Assembly: GCA_944390805.1 (NCBI GenBank)
Contig: CALXQW010000004.1
Location: 1 to 64,000, forward strand
Length of the DNA stretch: 64,000 nt
Source of the DNA: an uncultured Opitutales bacterium
Lineage (GTDB): Bacteria; Verrucomicrobiota; Verrucomicrobiia; Opitutales; Intestinicryptomonadaceae
Reading direction: 5' to 3'
Positions 46,021 to 58,696 of this stretch are shown here, one piece after another. The notes under the pieces were generated by a model, which worked only from the letters and a program-made list of their open reading frames with translations, was not told the origin of the DNA and ran no database searches. The stretch's first letter is position 1. The number at the start of each line of letters is the position of its first letter. Position numbers and translations under genes: made by a program.

Positions 46021-47070
46021 ATGCATACGCGCATGGTTCGCATAAATTTGTTTATTTTATCTACAATACTTACTTTTGCAATATTGCCTGTATATTCCGC
46101 AGGCGATAGTGTCGCTGTTTCGGAAGAATCTACCGAATACAATATTCCCGCCGAGAGCATAAATGTGCGCGATCCCTACATATTTGCCGATTCAAGAACT
46201 GGGAAATACTATCTTCATGTAAATGCCTCATCAATGGGTAAGAAAGGCTTATTCTGCTACGAGAGCAAAGACCTTAAGAATTGGCGCGCCGTGGGAATGT
46301 CTTTTGAGCCCGATTCGAACTTTTGGGGCAAGAGAGACTTTTGGGCGCCCGATATGTTTTTTATAGACGGCAAATATTACATAATAGCAACATTTTCAAA
46401 CGACGACGAAGTAGAAGGGCCAGGCGGCAAGCCGTTAAAATTCAGGGGTTGTGGCGTTCTTGTATCCGACAGACCCGACGGTGGATACACTCCTCTTGAA
46501 AATAAGCCCATAACCCCTAAAGACTGGATGTGCCTTGACGGAACCATATACGAAGACACAGACAAGAATTTATGGTTAATCTACTGCCATGAATGGCTGC
46601 AAGTTGGCAACGGAGAGATAATCGCCCAGCGCATATCCAGAGACTTAAAGAAGACCATAGGAGAACCCATTGTTATATTGAAAGCGCTCGATGCCCCATG
46701 GTACAATAAAAGGCGCGGAGACGATAAAGCCGTAACTGATGCCGGTTTGATTACGCGTACGGACGATGGCATCTTATATCTTACATGGTCAAGTTTTGAG
46801 AAGAAAAAGGGTGCTTACGCAATAGGTGTTGCCGTGTCAAAATCAGGAAAGGTAGAGGGGCCGTGGAGGCATTTAAGAAATCCTTTAAACTCCGACGACG
46901 GCGGGCATGCCATGATTTTCACAACCTTTGACGGAAAGACAAAGATATCCTACCACAGTCCCAACAGCACCATATCCGGCAAAAACGGCACGCTCAAAAA
47001 ACCCGGGATGAAAATAAGAGACATAAAATTCAAAAACGGCAGAGTGGAAATTTTAGATGCCGATAAATAA
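46021..47070 (+). CDS. Secreted GH43-family glycosidase
   Basis: 349 residues with an N-terminal signal peptide (LFILSTILTFAILPVYSAG). Five-blade propeller motifs are visible: NVRDPYIFADSRTGKYYLH (catalytic base Asp51), DFWAPDMFFIDGKYYIIAT, CLDGTIYEDTDKNLWLIYC and GGHAMIFTTFDGKTKIS. GH43 enzymes attack arabinan, xylan and galactan side chains. Single gene with its own terminator, divergent from smc. The ATG at 46033 is an alternative start. Confidence 0.88.
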   Translation: MHTRMVRINLFILSTILTFAILPVYSAGDSVAVSEESTEYNIPAESINVRDPYIFADSRTGKYYLHVNASSMGKKGLFCYESKDLKNWRAVGMSFEPDSNFWGKRDFWAPDMFFIDGKYYIIATFSNDDEVEGPGGKPLKFRGCGVLVSDRPDGGYTPLENKPITPKDWMCLDGTIYEDTDKNLWLIYCHEWLQVGNGEIIAQRISRDLKKTIGEPIVILKALDAPWYNKRRGDDKAVTDAGLITRTDDGILYLTWSSFEKKKGAYAIGVAVSKSGKVEGPWRHLRNPLNSDDGGHAMIFTTFDGKTKISYHSPNSTISGKNGTLKKPGMKIRDIKFKNGRVEILDADK

Positions 47071-47132
47071 TTCTCATATTTTCAAAGACAATCCTGGCGC
47101 AGAATAAAGATATTATCCGCAATTTAAGCACC

Positions 47133-47170
47133 AAGGCTGTATTCTTATTTTAAGAATAGGGCCTTTTTTT
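47133..47170 (+). terminator. Terminator after the GH43 gene
   Basis: Stem AAGGCtgTATTCTTA pairs with TAAGAATAgggCCTT with small internal loops, followed by TTTTT. Confidence 0.75.
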
Positions 47171-47202
47171 TATTATTGGGCAATGAGAAACTGTTCCTAG
47201 AG

Positions 47203-47610
47203 CTACTGGGAGACAACAAGAAGATATTCCCTTGTATTATCAGGCCAGACATAATTTTCGAGCCTGGCTGTAAGGGGTTTTAGAGCTTCTTTGCTCTTAT
47301 CGCCTTTAGGCACATAGTAATTTTTAAAGAAGTCCTGAGCTCTCCATGTTGGAACTATGGCTTTTATATATCCGCCAAACATTCCTCCAAAAGAGGTCTC
47401 ACATTCAAAAACAAGGTAATTCCCCAAAGGCGCCGCTGTAAGAAGCCTTACATTGCTGACGTTGACCGTGGCATTTTGCCCAATTAGATTGCTGGAATTT
47501 AATATGCAATAAAACGCCGTATTTGGCGGCACATCTGACGCCTTTGCGCTGGTGGCAAACGCATAGAAAAATATAAATGCAACAGGCAGTAATCTTATAA
47601 ATCTTTTCAT
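47203..47610 (-). CDS. Small secreted protein of unknown function
   Basis: 135 residues with signal peptide (LLPVAFIFFYAFATSAKAS). The mature 110 residues look beta-rich (ATVNVSNVRLLTAAPLGNYLVFECETSF) and end in NTREYLLVVSQ. Two Cys could form a disulfide. No family recognised. Monocistronic between converging and diverging neighbours. Confidence 0.65.
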   Translation of the reverse strand: MKRFIRLLPVAFIFFYAFATSAKASDVPPNTAFYCILNSSNLIGQNATVNVSNVRLLTAAPLGNYLVFECETSFGGMFGGYIKAIVPTWRAQDFFKNYYVPKGDKSKEALKPLTARLENYVWPDNTREYLLVVSQ

Positions 47611-47764
47611 ATTTTTAACATCGGATTTCGATATTAATAACTTATAAAAAATATAATAAACTTTATCTTTTATTCAGGTAAAAGATAATATTTCTATTGT
47701 CCGACAAACAGAAAACTGTCAGAATTCCATCAATATAAAAACATAAAAGATATTTGTATTAAAA

Positions 47765-48145
47765 ATGAAAATCTCGGCAAAATTCGATCACTTCAACATA
47801 AATGTGCAAGATCTGCAAAGGAGCATAGATTTTTACAATAAGGCTTTAGGTCTATCTGAGGTCTCCCGCTACGAACCAGAAGACAAGTCTTTTACATTGG
47901 TATACCTTGGAGACGGCAAAAGCCCGTTCAGGCTTGAGCTTACTTGTTTAAAATCTCATACAGACCACCCCTACGAGCTTGGCGAGAACGAAAGCCATAT
48001 ATGCTTTAGGGTTTCAGGAGATTACACAGAAGTCAGGCGCTTTCACAAACAGATGGGTTGCGTATGTTTTGAAAACGAAACTATGGGCCTTTACTTTATT
48101 GAAGATCCCGACGGCTATTGGATAGAAGTTCTACCGGAAAAGTAA
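47765..48145 (+). CDS. VOC-family (glyoxalase I-like) protein
   Basis: 126 residues. It opens FDHFNINVQDLQRSIDFYNKALGL, holds a beta-alpha-beta-beta-beta repeat with FRLELTC, and ends YFIEDPDGYWIEVLP, which carries the metal-binding Glu of the glyoxalase fold; His8 and Glu positions match GloA. It may be lactoylglutathione lyase, but the substrate cannot be fixed. Confidence 0.85.
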   Translation: MKISAKFDHFNINVQDLQRSIDFYNKALGLSEVSRYEPEDKSFTLVYLGDGKSPFRLELTCLKSHTDHPYELGENESHICFRVSGDYTEVRRFHKQMGCVCFENETMGLYFIEDPDGYWIEVLPEK

Positions 48146-48360
48146 TTCTTCTCCATTTGCTTTTACAAAACATTCTTCTGAAAACGTAAATGTGCCTTTT
48201 CATGTGCGGTAAAGGTGGAGATAACAATATTTCCGCCCGTAAATATATGGCAAAATAAGTTCTCAGTTAGAAGAAGGCATATTCTTATGCAAAAGAAATA
48301 AAATCAGAAAAAAACTATCCTTATATTGCGCAATATCTGCGGCAAAAATAAATGACGCAA
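48146..48360. other. Intergenic, nothing recognised
   Basis: About 215 bases of AT-rich DNA after the VOC gene, before a terminator; no gene seen. Confidence 0.5.
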
Positions 48361-48400
48361 AAAAAAGTTCCACCATTAAAAGCGTGGCGGAACTTTTTTA
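48361..48400. terminator. Bidirectional terminator between the VOC gene and gyrA
   Basis: AAAAAAGTTCC pairs with GGAACTTTTTT, extended by CC/GG with one mismatch; the run of A on one side and T on the other lets it work for gyrA (minus) and for plus-strand readthrough. Confidence 0.85.
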
Positions 48401-48453
48401 ATTTTTAGCAGAGCTCTCTTCCAAAAGAGATGCCTGAATTTACGGCAAGGAAA

Positions 48454-50961
48454 TTAATCTTGCGAATTTATCTCGGCATCGGCGCCGTCGGGAGCGTCGG
48501 AAGAGGATGAATCTTCGGCAGAAGCTGCTCCTGCCGCGGAATCTTCGTCTTTCGTGTTAACAACACGGCATACGCCTATCAGCTTATCTCCTTCGGCAAG
48601 ATTTATCAAGCGGACGCCCTGCGTTGTGCGCCCTATTACCCTGATATCCTTAACCGGAGAGCGAACCGCCTGGCCGCCCTGCGTAAACATCATAATTTCG
48701 TCGTCCTCTTTAACCGACAGCGCGCCAGCAACCCCGTGCGTCTTGATTGCTATTACGCCGCTGCCGCCCCTGTTTTGGAGACGGTATTCCGAGTATTCCG
48801 TTCTCTTGCCCTGCCCTTGCTCTCCAGCGATAAGCAGCGTGGAACCTTCGTCGACAACAACTATTGCCTTGACGGAGTCGTTCTCCTTTTTGAGCGTAAC
48901 ACCGCGCACTCCGCGCGTTGCCCTGCCCTGGGCGCGCAAGTCGGCCTCGTCGAAACGTATGGACATTCCCTGCTGGGTTACAAGGATGACATTCGCGTTC
49001 TTCTCAACTAAAACTACGCCTATTAGGGTATCTCCCTCGTCGAGATTTATTCCTATTATACCGCCCTTTCTGCAATTCTTGTAGTCAGGCAGCATGGTCT
49101 TTTTGACTACGCCATTCTTAGTGGCCATAATCAGGCCCTTATCGTCCTCGAGGCTCTTTACGCATATCATGGCGGCGACCTTCTCGTCGGGCTGAAGATC
49201 CAATACGTTCTTTATAGATCTGCCCTTGGATATTCTCGTGCCCTCGGGTATCTCGTAGACCTTGTTCACATACACGCGCCCATTGTTCATAAAGAACATG
49301 ATTGTATCGTGAGTGGAAGCCGTAAATATGTGCTCTATAAAGTCTTCATCGTACTGCCCAGAACCTATCACGCCTTTGCCGCCGCGCCTCTGCGAGCGGT
49401 ACGCGCTTACTCCTGTGCGCTTGATAAATCCGTTGTGAGAGACAGATATTATGCAGCCCTCGTTTGCAATTACGTCCTCTATTCTGAACTCGCCCTCAGC
49501 AGCTATAAGGCGTGTACGGCGCTCAGACGGGTATTTTTCCTTCATCTCGCGCAGTTCCTTTTTTATCACTCCAAGAAGCTTTTTCTCGTTGGCAAGTATA
49601 GAGCGGAACTCCTCTATCTGGCGCATGAGCTCCATGTATTCCTTCTCTATCTTGTCGCGCTCCATGCCCGTCAACTGGTGCAGGCGCAAATCCAATATGG
49701 CGTTGGCCTGGCGCTCGGTTAGTGGATACTTGGCCATGAGGGATACCCTCGCGGTGTCTCTGTCTTTAGAGGCGCGTATTATGCGGATAAAATCGTCGAG
49801 ATTGTTCAGCGCAATCTTGTAGCCTTCCAATATGTGGGCTCTGTCCTCAGCCTTGCGCAACAAGAACTGAGTGCGGCGGTAAACGACCTCGCGGCGGTGC
49901 TCTATGTAGCACTCTATCATCTCGCGTATATTCATCTGCTTGGGCCTGCGTTTGTCCAAGGCAAGCATTATCACGCCAAAGCTCGACTCAAGCTGAGTAT
50001 GTTTAAACAGCTTATTCAAAACCACCCTCGGAGCTTCGCCGCGCTTGAGCTCTATAACCACTCTTGTGTTCTCGTCGGACTCGTTTCGTATGTCTGAAAC
50101 CTCCGTAAGCACCTTTTCCGACACAAGCTGCGCTATACTCTCCACAAGAGAGTTGCGGTTTACATTGTACGGAATTTCCGTAATTACAATCTGCTCCTTG
50201 CCATTCTTAAGCTCCTCTACATTGGCAACTCCGCGCACCTTTACGATACCCCTGCCCGTCTTCATGTAGCTCTCTATGCCAGAACGACCAACTATCACTC
50301 CACCTGTGGGAAAGTCCGGCCCCTTGATTACATTCATCAGCTCCTCTATGGGAGTTGCCGGATTGTCTATCAACATGCATGTTGCATCTATAAGCTCGCC
50401 CAAATTGTGCGGCGGAATATTTGTTGTCATGCCAACGGCAATACCTGTGGAGCCGTTCATCAAAAGCCCCGGAAGCGCCGACGGCAACACGGTAGGCTCG
50501 CGCGTGCTCTCCTTGTAGTTCGGCATGAAATCAACAGTATCGGAATCCAAATCCGCAAGAAGATCCTCCGATATCTCTGCAAGCTTACACTCTGTGTATC
50601 GGTACGCAGCGGGAGAGTCGCCCTCTATGGAACCAAAGTTTCCCTGCGGCATCACCAGCGGATAGCGCATAACCCAGTCTTGCGCAAGCCTCGCAAGAGT
50701 GTCGTAAACAGACGAGTCTCCGTGCGGATGGTAGTTCTTGAGCACCTCGCCAACAACGCCCGCGCATTTGTCAAACGCCCTGTTGTGGAGCAAACCCTCC
50801 CTAAACATAGCATACAGCACGCGCCTCTGCACAGGTTTTAGACCGTCGCGCACGTCGGGAAGCGCACGCGATACTATCACAGACATGGAGTAGTCTATGT
50901 AGGCGCTTTGCATTATCTGCGTAATGCTCGCGTCTGAAATTTTTTCGTTTTCCGTATACAT
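48454..50961 (-). CDS. gyrA: DNA gyrase subunit A
   Basis: 835 residues. The catalytic tyrosine region is AAYRYTECKL. The quinolone-resistance region is HPHGDSSVYDTLARLAQ: Ser83- and Asp87-equivalent residues are unmutated. GyrA-box QRRGGKG at about 530 distinguishes it from ParC, and beta-pinwheel repeats follow. The tail (SAAGAASAEDSSSSDAPDG) is acidic and Ser-rich. It starts 25 bases after gyrB on the same strand. Confidence 0.98.
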   Translation of the reverse strand: MYTENEKISDASITQIMQSAYIDYSMSVIVSRALPDVRDGLKPVQRRVLYAMFREGLLHNRAFDKCAGVVGEVLKNYHPHGDSSVYDTLARLAQDWVMRYPLVMPQGNFGSIEGDSPAAYRYTECKLAEISEDLLADLDSDTVDFMPNYKESTREPTVLPSALPGLLMNGSTGIAVGMTTNIPPHNLGELIDATCMLIDNPATPIEELMNVIKGPDFPTGGVIVGRSGIESYMKTGRGIVKVRGVANVEELKNGKEQIVITEIPYNVNRNSLVESIAQLVSEKVLTEVSDIRNESDENTRVVIELKRGEAPRVVLNKLFKHTQLESSFGVIMLALDKRRPKQMNIREMIECYIEHRREVVYRRTQFLLRKAEDRAHILEGYKIALNNLDDFIRIIRASKDRDTARVSLMAKYPLTERQANAILDLRLHQLTGMERDKIEKEYMELMRQIEEFRSILANEKKLLGVIKKELREMKEKYPSERRTRLIAAEGEFRIEDVIANEGCIISVSHNGFIKRTGVSAYRSQRRGGKGVIGSGQYDEDFIEHIFTASTHDTIMFFMNNGRVYVNKVYEIPEGTRISKGRSIKNVLDLQPDEKVAAMICVKSLEDDKGLIMATKNGVVKKTMLPDYKNCRKGGIIGINLDEGDTLIGVVLVEKNANVILVTQQGMSIRFDEADLRAQGRATRGVRGVTLKKENDSVKAIVVVDEGSTLLIAGEQGQGKRTEYSEYRLQNRGGSGVIAIKTHGVAGALSVKEDDEIMMFTQGGQAVRSPVKDIRVIGRTTQGVRLINLAEGDKLIGVCRVVNTKDEDSAAGAASAEDSSSSDAPDGADAEINSQD

Positions 50962-50986
50962 TTTTTAAAGCCTTTTGTTCTTCTGG

Positions 50987-53836
<2,850 letters not shown>

Positions 53837-53910
53837 CGGGCCGTAGCGCAGTCTGGTAGCGCGCTTGCATGGGGTGCAAGAGGTCCCGAGTTCGATCCTC
53901 GGCGGCCCGA
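53837..53910 (+). tRNA. tRNA-Pro (anticodon GGG)
   Basis: Cloverleaf assembled by eye: acceptor CGGGCCG/CGGCCCG, D stem GCGC/GCGC, anticodon stem CTTGC/GCAAG around loop ATGGGGT giving anticodon GGG at 53871-53873, T arm CCGAG-TTCGATC-CTCGG, discriminator A. CCA is not encoded. It reads CCC and CCU proline codons. Confidence 0.96.
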
Positions 53911-53920
53911 TAAAATAAAA

Positions 53921-53952
53921 AAACGCCACATCTAAATATGTGGCGTTTTTTT
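53921..53952 (+). terminator. Terminator after tRNA-Pro
   Basis: Perfect 11-bp stem AAACGCCACAT/ATGTGGCGTTT with a 6-base loop and a T run. Confidence 0.93.
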
Positions 53953-54072
53953 GTGTGTATATCAATTTAAAATGAGTCTTCTCATACCTACTTATTTTAG
54001 CTCAATATTTGGAAAACACCGATAAATTTAGAAGGCATAAAAAGATATTTATTCAGAATAGCCTTTTACTTT

Positions 54073-55917
54073 TTAAAACTCTATTCCCTCAACTTTAGAC
54101 CCTATTATATATATAGGGCTTTGGTTTACAGTTATAGAAAAAGATTTTCCTTTTGCATGCTCCACCGGAATCTCTTTTCCGGAAACATCAAGAACCTTAA
54201 AATTGCCTCCAGCCATTCTTACATTTATCTGTTCGTCATTTTTAAATGTCCAAAGGCTGCATACATTACTGCCTTGCGGAGATATCCAATTGGCCCTGCA
54301 AAACCCGTCGCTCTCCGAATATTTGACTTTTGAATCCCCCAATATTTCAACAAGAGTCTTATATGCGTAAAACGCCTTCTTGCGGCGAAAGTCCTTGCCA
54401 ACTATTCCAAAATGGCCCTCGTATACAGAGACCAACTCATGCGAACGAAAACTATATATAAACACCTTCTCAACACCCTCTGAGAACGCGTACATGTAAT
54501 CGCGCGCAAGCAGAGCTGCCTGTGCATCTTCAGATACGTAAGTTGCAAATTTATTGGAAATAAAAACCCCAATTCCACCGTTTTTAAATTTATAGGCGGC
54601 TGCCATTGCAATCTTGCCGCCATCGGTGTCGGAACAGACTATCGGAATAAACTTCTCCCCTGCCTCAAGCAAAGCAGAGTTATAATTGAATCCTCTAAAT
54701 CCATCAACCTTCTTAAGCGATATATCTTCAAAGCCTTCCGCTCCGCGACAACGTTTTACATCTATAAAATCTGGCACACCTTTCATTGTCCAGTGGGGAA
54801 CAAGGTTAACCCTCAGCCTACGGAGAAGTTCGTCTCCTCTAACATTGCCGTCCGAATCTTTAAAGAACGGAAAGCCTCCTCCGGGATAAATAAGTGTGCC
54901 TCCACGCCCGACAAAATCAACCAAGTCATCGGCAAAATTGTAATCGAATGTCTCTCCGGCTGGAACAATAAGAACGCTGTCCGATGGAAGATTTCCTATT
55001 TGAGAGTATCTTATAGGAGTTATCTTCTCCGCCTGTGTAAAGAAAGATTTTGCAAAGAACGACGCATCTTCAAACAGACTGTCTTTTATAGCGTAAACTT
55101 TTTTAGGCGATAACCCCAACTTTTCAACCGCAGCGCGCAGAGGATACATTGAAGAAATCTCAGGAGGAGTTGTTGATCCAATTTCGGTAATCCAGATTGG
55201 TTTTTCTCCAGTTGACATTCCCATGCTTTCGCGGGCGGATTTTATCTTCTCTGCCAATACTTTTTCCGGAGGCCTGGGCGCGGGATATGAATGAAAATTC
55301 ATTATGTCGAAATCTTCCGCTGAACATTCGGCTATAACCGCCTTTGCAAATGCCGAAGCCGGATCTGCAAACCCCGCTATCAGAAGTTTGGCGGAAGGAT
55401 TTACCGTATGAACTATCTTTGAGGTAGTTTTTAGAGCTTTTACATAGTCGGCTACGGCGCTATCACCTTTTAAGTGCAAATCTGGCTCGTTGACGAACTC
55501 CCAGCAATCCACCCTGCCCTTGAAATGTTCCACAGTCTTTTTAATGTATTCCGCCCACTCTTTAGTATCATTTGCCGCGTCTCTTTCTTTTCTGGCGTTG
55601 TACGAAAGTATTCCCAAAACCTTTATCCCGCGATTGGATAAGGAATCTACTATATTATCGTATATGGAAAAATCGAACTTACCGCGTTCAGGCTCTATCA
55701 ATCCCCAATGAAAATCTGTGCGCATCCAGCAGACTCCCGCCTCTTTCATTGAGTCGAAAAGTTCTGGCTGTATTCCTAGTTCATGATGGGCAAAGGGGTG
55801 CGAGCATATTCCAAATCGGCTATTTTGCAGATGTTCTTCCCCGTACAAGAAAGACGAAAGAATGCACACAGACATAAATAGCGCAAAATGCAAAACCGAA
55901 CGATGTTTATTTTTCAC
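54073..55917 (-). CDS. Secreted clan GH-A glycoside hydrolase with extra domains
   Basis: 614 residues with signal peptide (FALFMSVCILSSFLYG). The barrel spans about 30-290: WMRTDFHWGLIEPERGKFDF is the GH-A loop, CWEFVNEPDLH holds the acid/base Glu144, and PIWITEIGST the nucleophile Glu245, a spacing of 101 residues normal for the clan. About 290-370 (SDSVLIVPAGETFDYNFADD, GRGGTLIYPGGG) looks like a class I GATase-type Rossmann domain as in beta-galactosidases, and a C-terminal beta domain follows. Resembles GH39 and GH5 relatives but I cannot assign a family. Diverges from the GH43-CE7 pair. Confidence 0.85.
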   Translation of the reverse strand: MKNKHRSVLHFALFMSVCILSSFLYGEEHLQNSRFGICSHPFAHHELGIQPELFDSMKEAGVCWMRTDFHWGLIEPERGKFDFSIYDNIVDSLSNRGIKVLGILSYNARKERDAANDTKEWAEYIKKTVEHFKGRVDCWEFVNEPDLHLKGDSAVADYVKALKTTSKIVHTVNPSAKLLIAGFADPASAFAKAVIAECSAEDFDIMNFHSYPAPRPPEKVLAEKIKSARESMGMSTGEKPIWITEIGSTTPPEISSMYPLRAAVEKLGLSPKKVYAIKDSLFEDASFFAKSFFTQAEKITPIRYSQIGNLPSDSVLIVPAGETFDYNFADDLVDFVGRGGTLIYPGGGFPFFKDSDGNVRGDELLRRLRVNLVPHWTMKGVPDFIDVKRCRGAEGFEDISLKKVDGFRGFNYNSALLEAGEKFIPIVCSDTDGGKIAMAAAYKFKNGGIGVFISNKFATYVSEDAQAALLARDYMYAFSEGVEKVFIYSFRSHELVSVYEGHFGIVGKDFRRKKAFYAYKTLVEILGDSKVKYSESDGFCRANWISPQGSNVCSLWTFKNDEQINVRMAGGNFKVLDVSGKEIPVEHAKGKSFSITVNQSPIYIIGSKVEGIEF

Positions 55918-56018
55918 ATCAATATTTTTGAAGCTTCTAAAAGTTTAGTCAACACAAACCAAGACTTGTTGACATACCCCAAAAACAGATAATATTGTTT
56001 TGAAAAATCTAAACACAT

Positions 56019-57062
56019 ATGAACATTCTTTTAAAAATAGGCAAATTATCGGCGGCACTTGCAGCTTCTTTTATATTATTTTCGGCCTCCGCTGCAGATT
56101 TCAAACCCGCCCAACCTTTTTTAGATTCGGCAAAGAAAGTAATAAACGCGCATGGCGGCAACGTCATTTTCCATGACGGCGTCTATTATCTTTATGGTGA
56201 GGAAAAGGAAAAGGGCCTATCGGAAAAGACTCATGCCGACGCTGGAATACGCTGCTACGCTTCAAAAGACTTGGTTGTATGGCACGATTTCGGCCCGATG
56301 CTCTCACTTACAAAGACAGATCCTCTTTCCGATCTAGCCTTTGATTGCAATCAAGACAGGCCCAAAGTTGTCTATAACGAAAAGACCAAGACATTTGTAA
56401 TGTTCTTCAAATTGTATTTGCGTGGAATGGGAACAAATGTGGGCTTTGTGGGCGTGGCAACATCGCCGAGCCCAGCGGGCCCGTTTAAATATTCGCATAA
56501 ATTTGTTGCGGGAAATTCTCCAAACGGAACAGGAGACTTCAGCATATTTAAGGATACCGATGGAAGCTTGTACCACATGGCAGTAAGAAAGCCCGACAAG
56601 GCTTTCGTTGCCGCAAAAATGCGTCCAGACTATCTACTTCCAGAAGGCGAATATGTTGTATGCAAGGGTATAACCGTCAAGACAGAAGCACCTTGTGTAT
56701 TTAAGAAGGACGGCAAATATTACATGCTTGCATCTGGTTCCACCGGCTGGGCTCCTAATGCGGCAAGAAGTTTTGTATCATCGGACGGCATTTTTGGAGA
56801 ATGGAAGAGCCTTGGAAACCCTTGCCAGGGAGTAAATCCTATCAATGGTCTTGGGCCCGATAAAACCTTTGGGGGGCAAGCGTCTAGTGTCATAAAGGTT
56901 GAGGGCAAAGACAATGCCTATATTGCCGCATTTGATATAAACAGGCCCGAACACCCCTACGACAGCGGCTACATATGGCTTCCGATAGAGTTTAACGACG
57001 ATGGCTCATTTAAGGTTGTATGGCGCGACGAATGGGATATATCTTTTTTTGATAAAGAATAA
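56019..57062 (+). CDS. Secreted GH43-like glycosidase (galactanase-type subgroup)
   Basis: 347 residues with signal peptide (LAASFILFSASAADF). NAHGGNVIFHDGVYYLYGEE and DCNQDRPKVVYNEKTKTFVMFF follow the pattern of GH43 subfamilies related to exo-beta-1,3-galactanases, where the usual base Asp is replaced in the HGG motif. GDFSIFKDTDGSLYHMA and KTEAPCVFKKDGKYYMLASG mark later blades. Followed after 50 bases by a CE7 esterase. Confidence 0.85.
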   Translation: MNILLKIGKLSAALAASFILFSASAADFKPAQPFLDSAKKVINAHGGNVIFHDGVYYLYGEEKEKGLSEKTHADAGIRCYASKDLVVWHDFGPMLSLTKTDPLSDLAFDCNQDRPKVVYNEKTKTFVMFFKLYLRGMGTNVGFVGVATSPSPAGPFKYSHKFVAGNSPNGTGDFSIFKDTDGSLYHMAVRKPDKAFVAAKMRPDYLLPEGEYVVCKGITVKTEAPCVFKKDGKYYMLASGSTGWAPNAARSFVSSDGIFGEWKSLGNPCQGVNPINGLGPDKTFGGQASSVIKVEGKDNAYIAAFDINRPEHPYDSGYIWLPIEFNDDGSFKVVWRDEWDISFFDKE

Positions 57063-57112
57063 ACGCATCAAAGCCTCTCATGATTTAACATATTTTAGCG
57101 GGGGGGAAATAT

Positions 57113-58468
57113 ATGATATATTGCAAGCTATATAAGGCATTGCTTGTTTTCTTATATTTTATTTGCTTCCTTGCGGGCGCAAATGCGGAGACAAAAAACT
57201 TCGGTAAGAACGGGGAATACACGGCAAGCCTGAAGGTAGACAGGAAAGACGGCCTGTATTCTGTGGGTGAGCCCTGTTCTTTTACCCTTAAAATAACAAG
57301 GGAAAATCGCGCTATTGCTAATATTCCGTTCCGCGCGGAAATTTCAAAGGACGGCTGTGCCCCGATACAGAAAGTATCCGGGAAAACCGACCATTTAGGG
57401 GAGGCCCACTTGAGCGGTACACTTGACGAAGCCGGATTTGTCAGATGTACCTTGACTCTGTCCACAGAGAAAACAGTTTTAGTTGCCGGCGCCGCTTATG
57501 ATCCGCTCAATATTAAACCTGCCCTGCCCATTCCTGAAGATTTTGAAAGTTATTGGCAGACCCAGCGCAATCTTCTCAATTCTCAAGATGCAAATTTGAA
57601 GATAACAAAGTTGAAAGTTCTTCCATACGGGGAAAAAATACCTGACAATATAGAAATCTTCGACGTTCAGGCCGACATAATCGGCGGCAAATTTAGCGCA
57701 TACATGGCTTTGCCAAAAGGCTCAAAAGACAAATCTCTTCCTGCCATAATTACCTGCCATGGAGCCGGAGTTAGAGGCTCATACACACACCTACCAATAC
57801 ACTGGGCAAGAAACGGATTTCTCGCAATAGACTTCAACGCCAACGGCCTGCCAAACGGACTTCCGGAATCCGAGTACAAAAAGCTTTGGGACGGTCCCCT
57901 CCACGAATATTACTTTAAGGGGTTAGACATCAAAGACACCGCGTTTTTCAGATTTCTATATCTGCGTATAATGCGGGCCATAGACATCATCACATCGCAG
58001 AGGCAATGGGACGGCAAGATACTAATTTCGTCGGGTCGCAGCCAGGGCGGAGGGCAAGCCATAGTGGCAGCTGGTTTAGACAAGCGTATAACATTCATCG
58101 CCTCGCATATAGCCGCCTTGTGCGATCTTGGGGCAATTTCCATCAATCGCGCCAACGGCTGGCCAAGAGACCACGCAAAGTTGGATAAAAACGGCAACTA
58201 CGATAAAAACATAGTTGAGAATATGCGTTATATGGACGCCGCAAATTTTGCCGCTATCACAAATGCCGATGCGTTTTTCTCCATAGGATATGCCGATGTC
58301 GTATGTCCTCCAACAACCACGTACGCCGCATATAACCAAATAAAAGGCAAAAAACAGATGTTCGTAACGGTAGATATGGGCCATGCCTACAACAGAGACG
58401 CCGATCTTGCAGAGCTTGCCGCTGTAAAGGAACACGTGCGCAAAATGCGCGCAAAAGCCTCAAATTAA
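57113..58468 (+). CDS. Secreted CE7-family acetyl xylan esterase-like protein
   Basis: 451 residues. Signal peptide to about residue 25; a beta-sandwich Big-like domain at about 30-128; then an alpha/beta hydrolase with LPAIITCHGAGVRG, nucleophile Ser310 in SSGRSQGGGQA, acid Asp395 in IGYADVVCPP and His424 in DMGHAYNRD. These match the AXE1/cephalosporin C deacetylase (CE7) layout. Preceded by GGGGGGAAA, so well translated. Probably removes acetyl groups from hemicellulose alongside the GH43 gene. Confidence 0.9.
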   Translation: MIYCKLYKALLVFLYFICFLAGANAETKNFGKNGEYTASLKVDRKDGLYSVGEPCSFTLKITRENRAIANIPFRAEISKDGCAPIQKVSGKTDHLGEAHLSGTLDEAGFVRCTLTLSTEKTVLVAGAAYDPLNIKPALPIPEDFESYWQTQRNLLNSQDANLKITKLKVLPYGEKIPDNIEIFDVQADIIGGKFSAYMALPKGSKDKSLPAIITCHGAGVRGSYTHLPIHWARNGFLAIDFNANGLPNGLPESEYKKLWDGPLHEYYFKGLDIKDTAFFRFLYLRIMRAIDIITSQRQWDGKILISSGRSQGGGQAIVAAGLDKRITFIASHIAALCDLGAISINRANGWPRDHAKLDKNGNYDKNIVENMRYMDAANFAAITNADAFFSIGYADVVCPPTTTYAAYNQIKGKKQMFVTVDMGHAYNRDADLAELAAVKEHVRKMRAKASN

Positions 58469-58613
58469 AAGCCAGGTTTAAATAAAACAGCATCTTTCCA
58501 GGCATTTATAAAGAGCCTAATATTAAAAAAAACATCTGTTCATAAGCTTGCTTCAGACGTAAGATTCTTATGCGTACTTAAGAGATCTTCTCCCAGAAAA
58601 ATTTTGTGTTTAA
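58469..58613. other. Intergenic, nothing recognised
   Basis: About 145 bases of AT-rich sequence between converging genes, before the shared terminator. Confidence 0.5.
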
Positions 58614-58653
58614 ACAAAAAATCCCGCAGGACCTTTCTATTATCCTGCGGGAT
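58614..58653 (-). terminator. Terminator of guaA
   Basis: Perfect 11-bp stem ATCCCGCAGGA/TCCTGCGGGAT with an 11-base loop; TTTTT follows on the minus strand. The plus-strand side (TTTAATTTT) may also act for the CE7 gene. Confidence 0.9.
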
Positions 58654-58696
58654 TTAATTTTCCTATTCCAAAAACTTTTCTAAAGCGCAAACAAAG

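Noticed and set aside
45897-46160. 87-codon open frame on the minus strand between smc and the GH43 gene
   Set aside because: Overlaps the 5' end of GH43 on the other strand and shows no motif or ribosome site.
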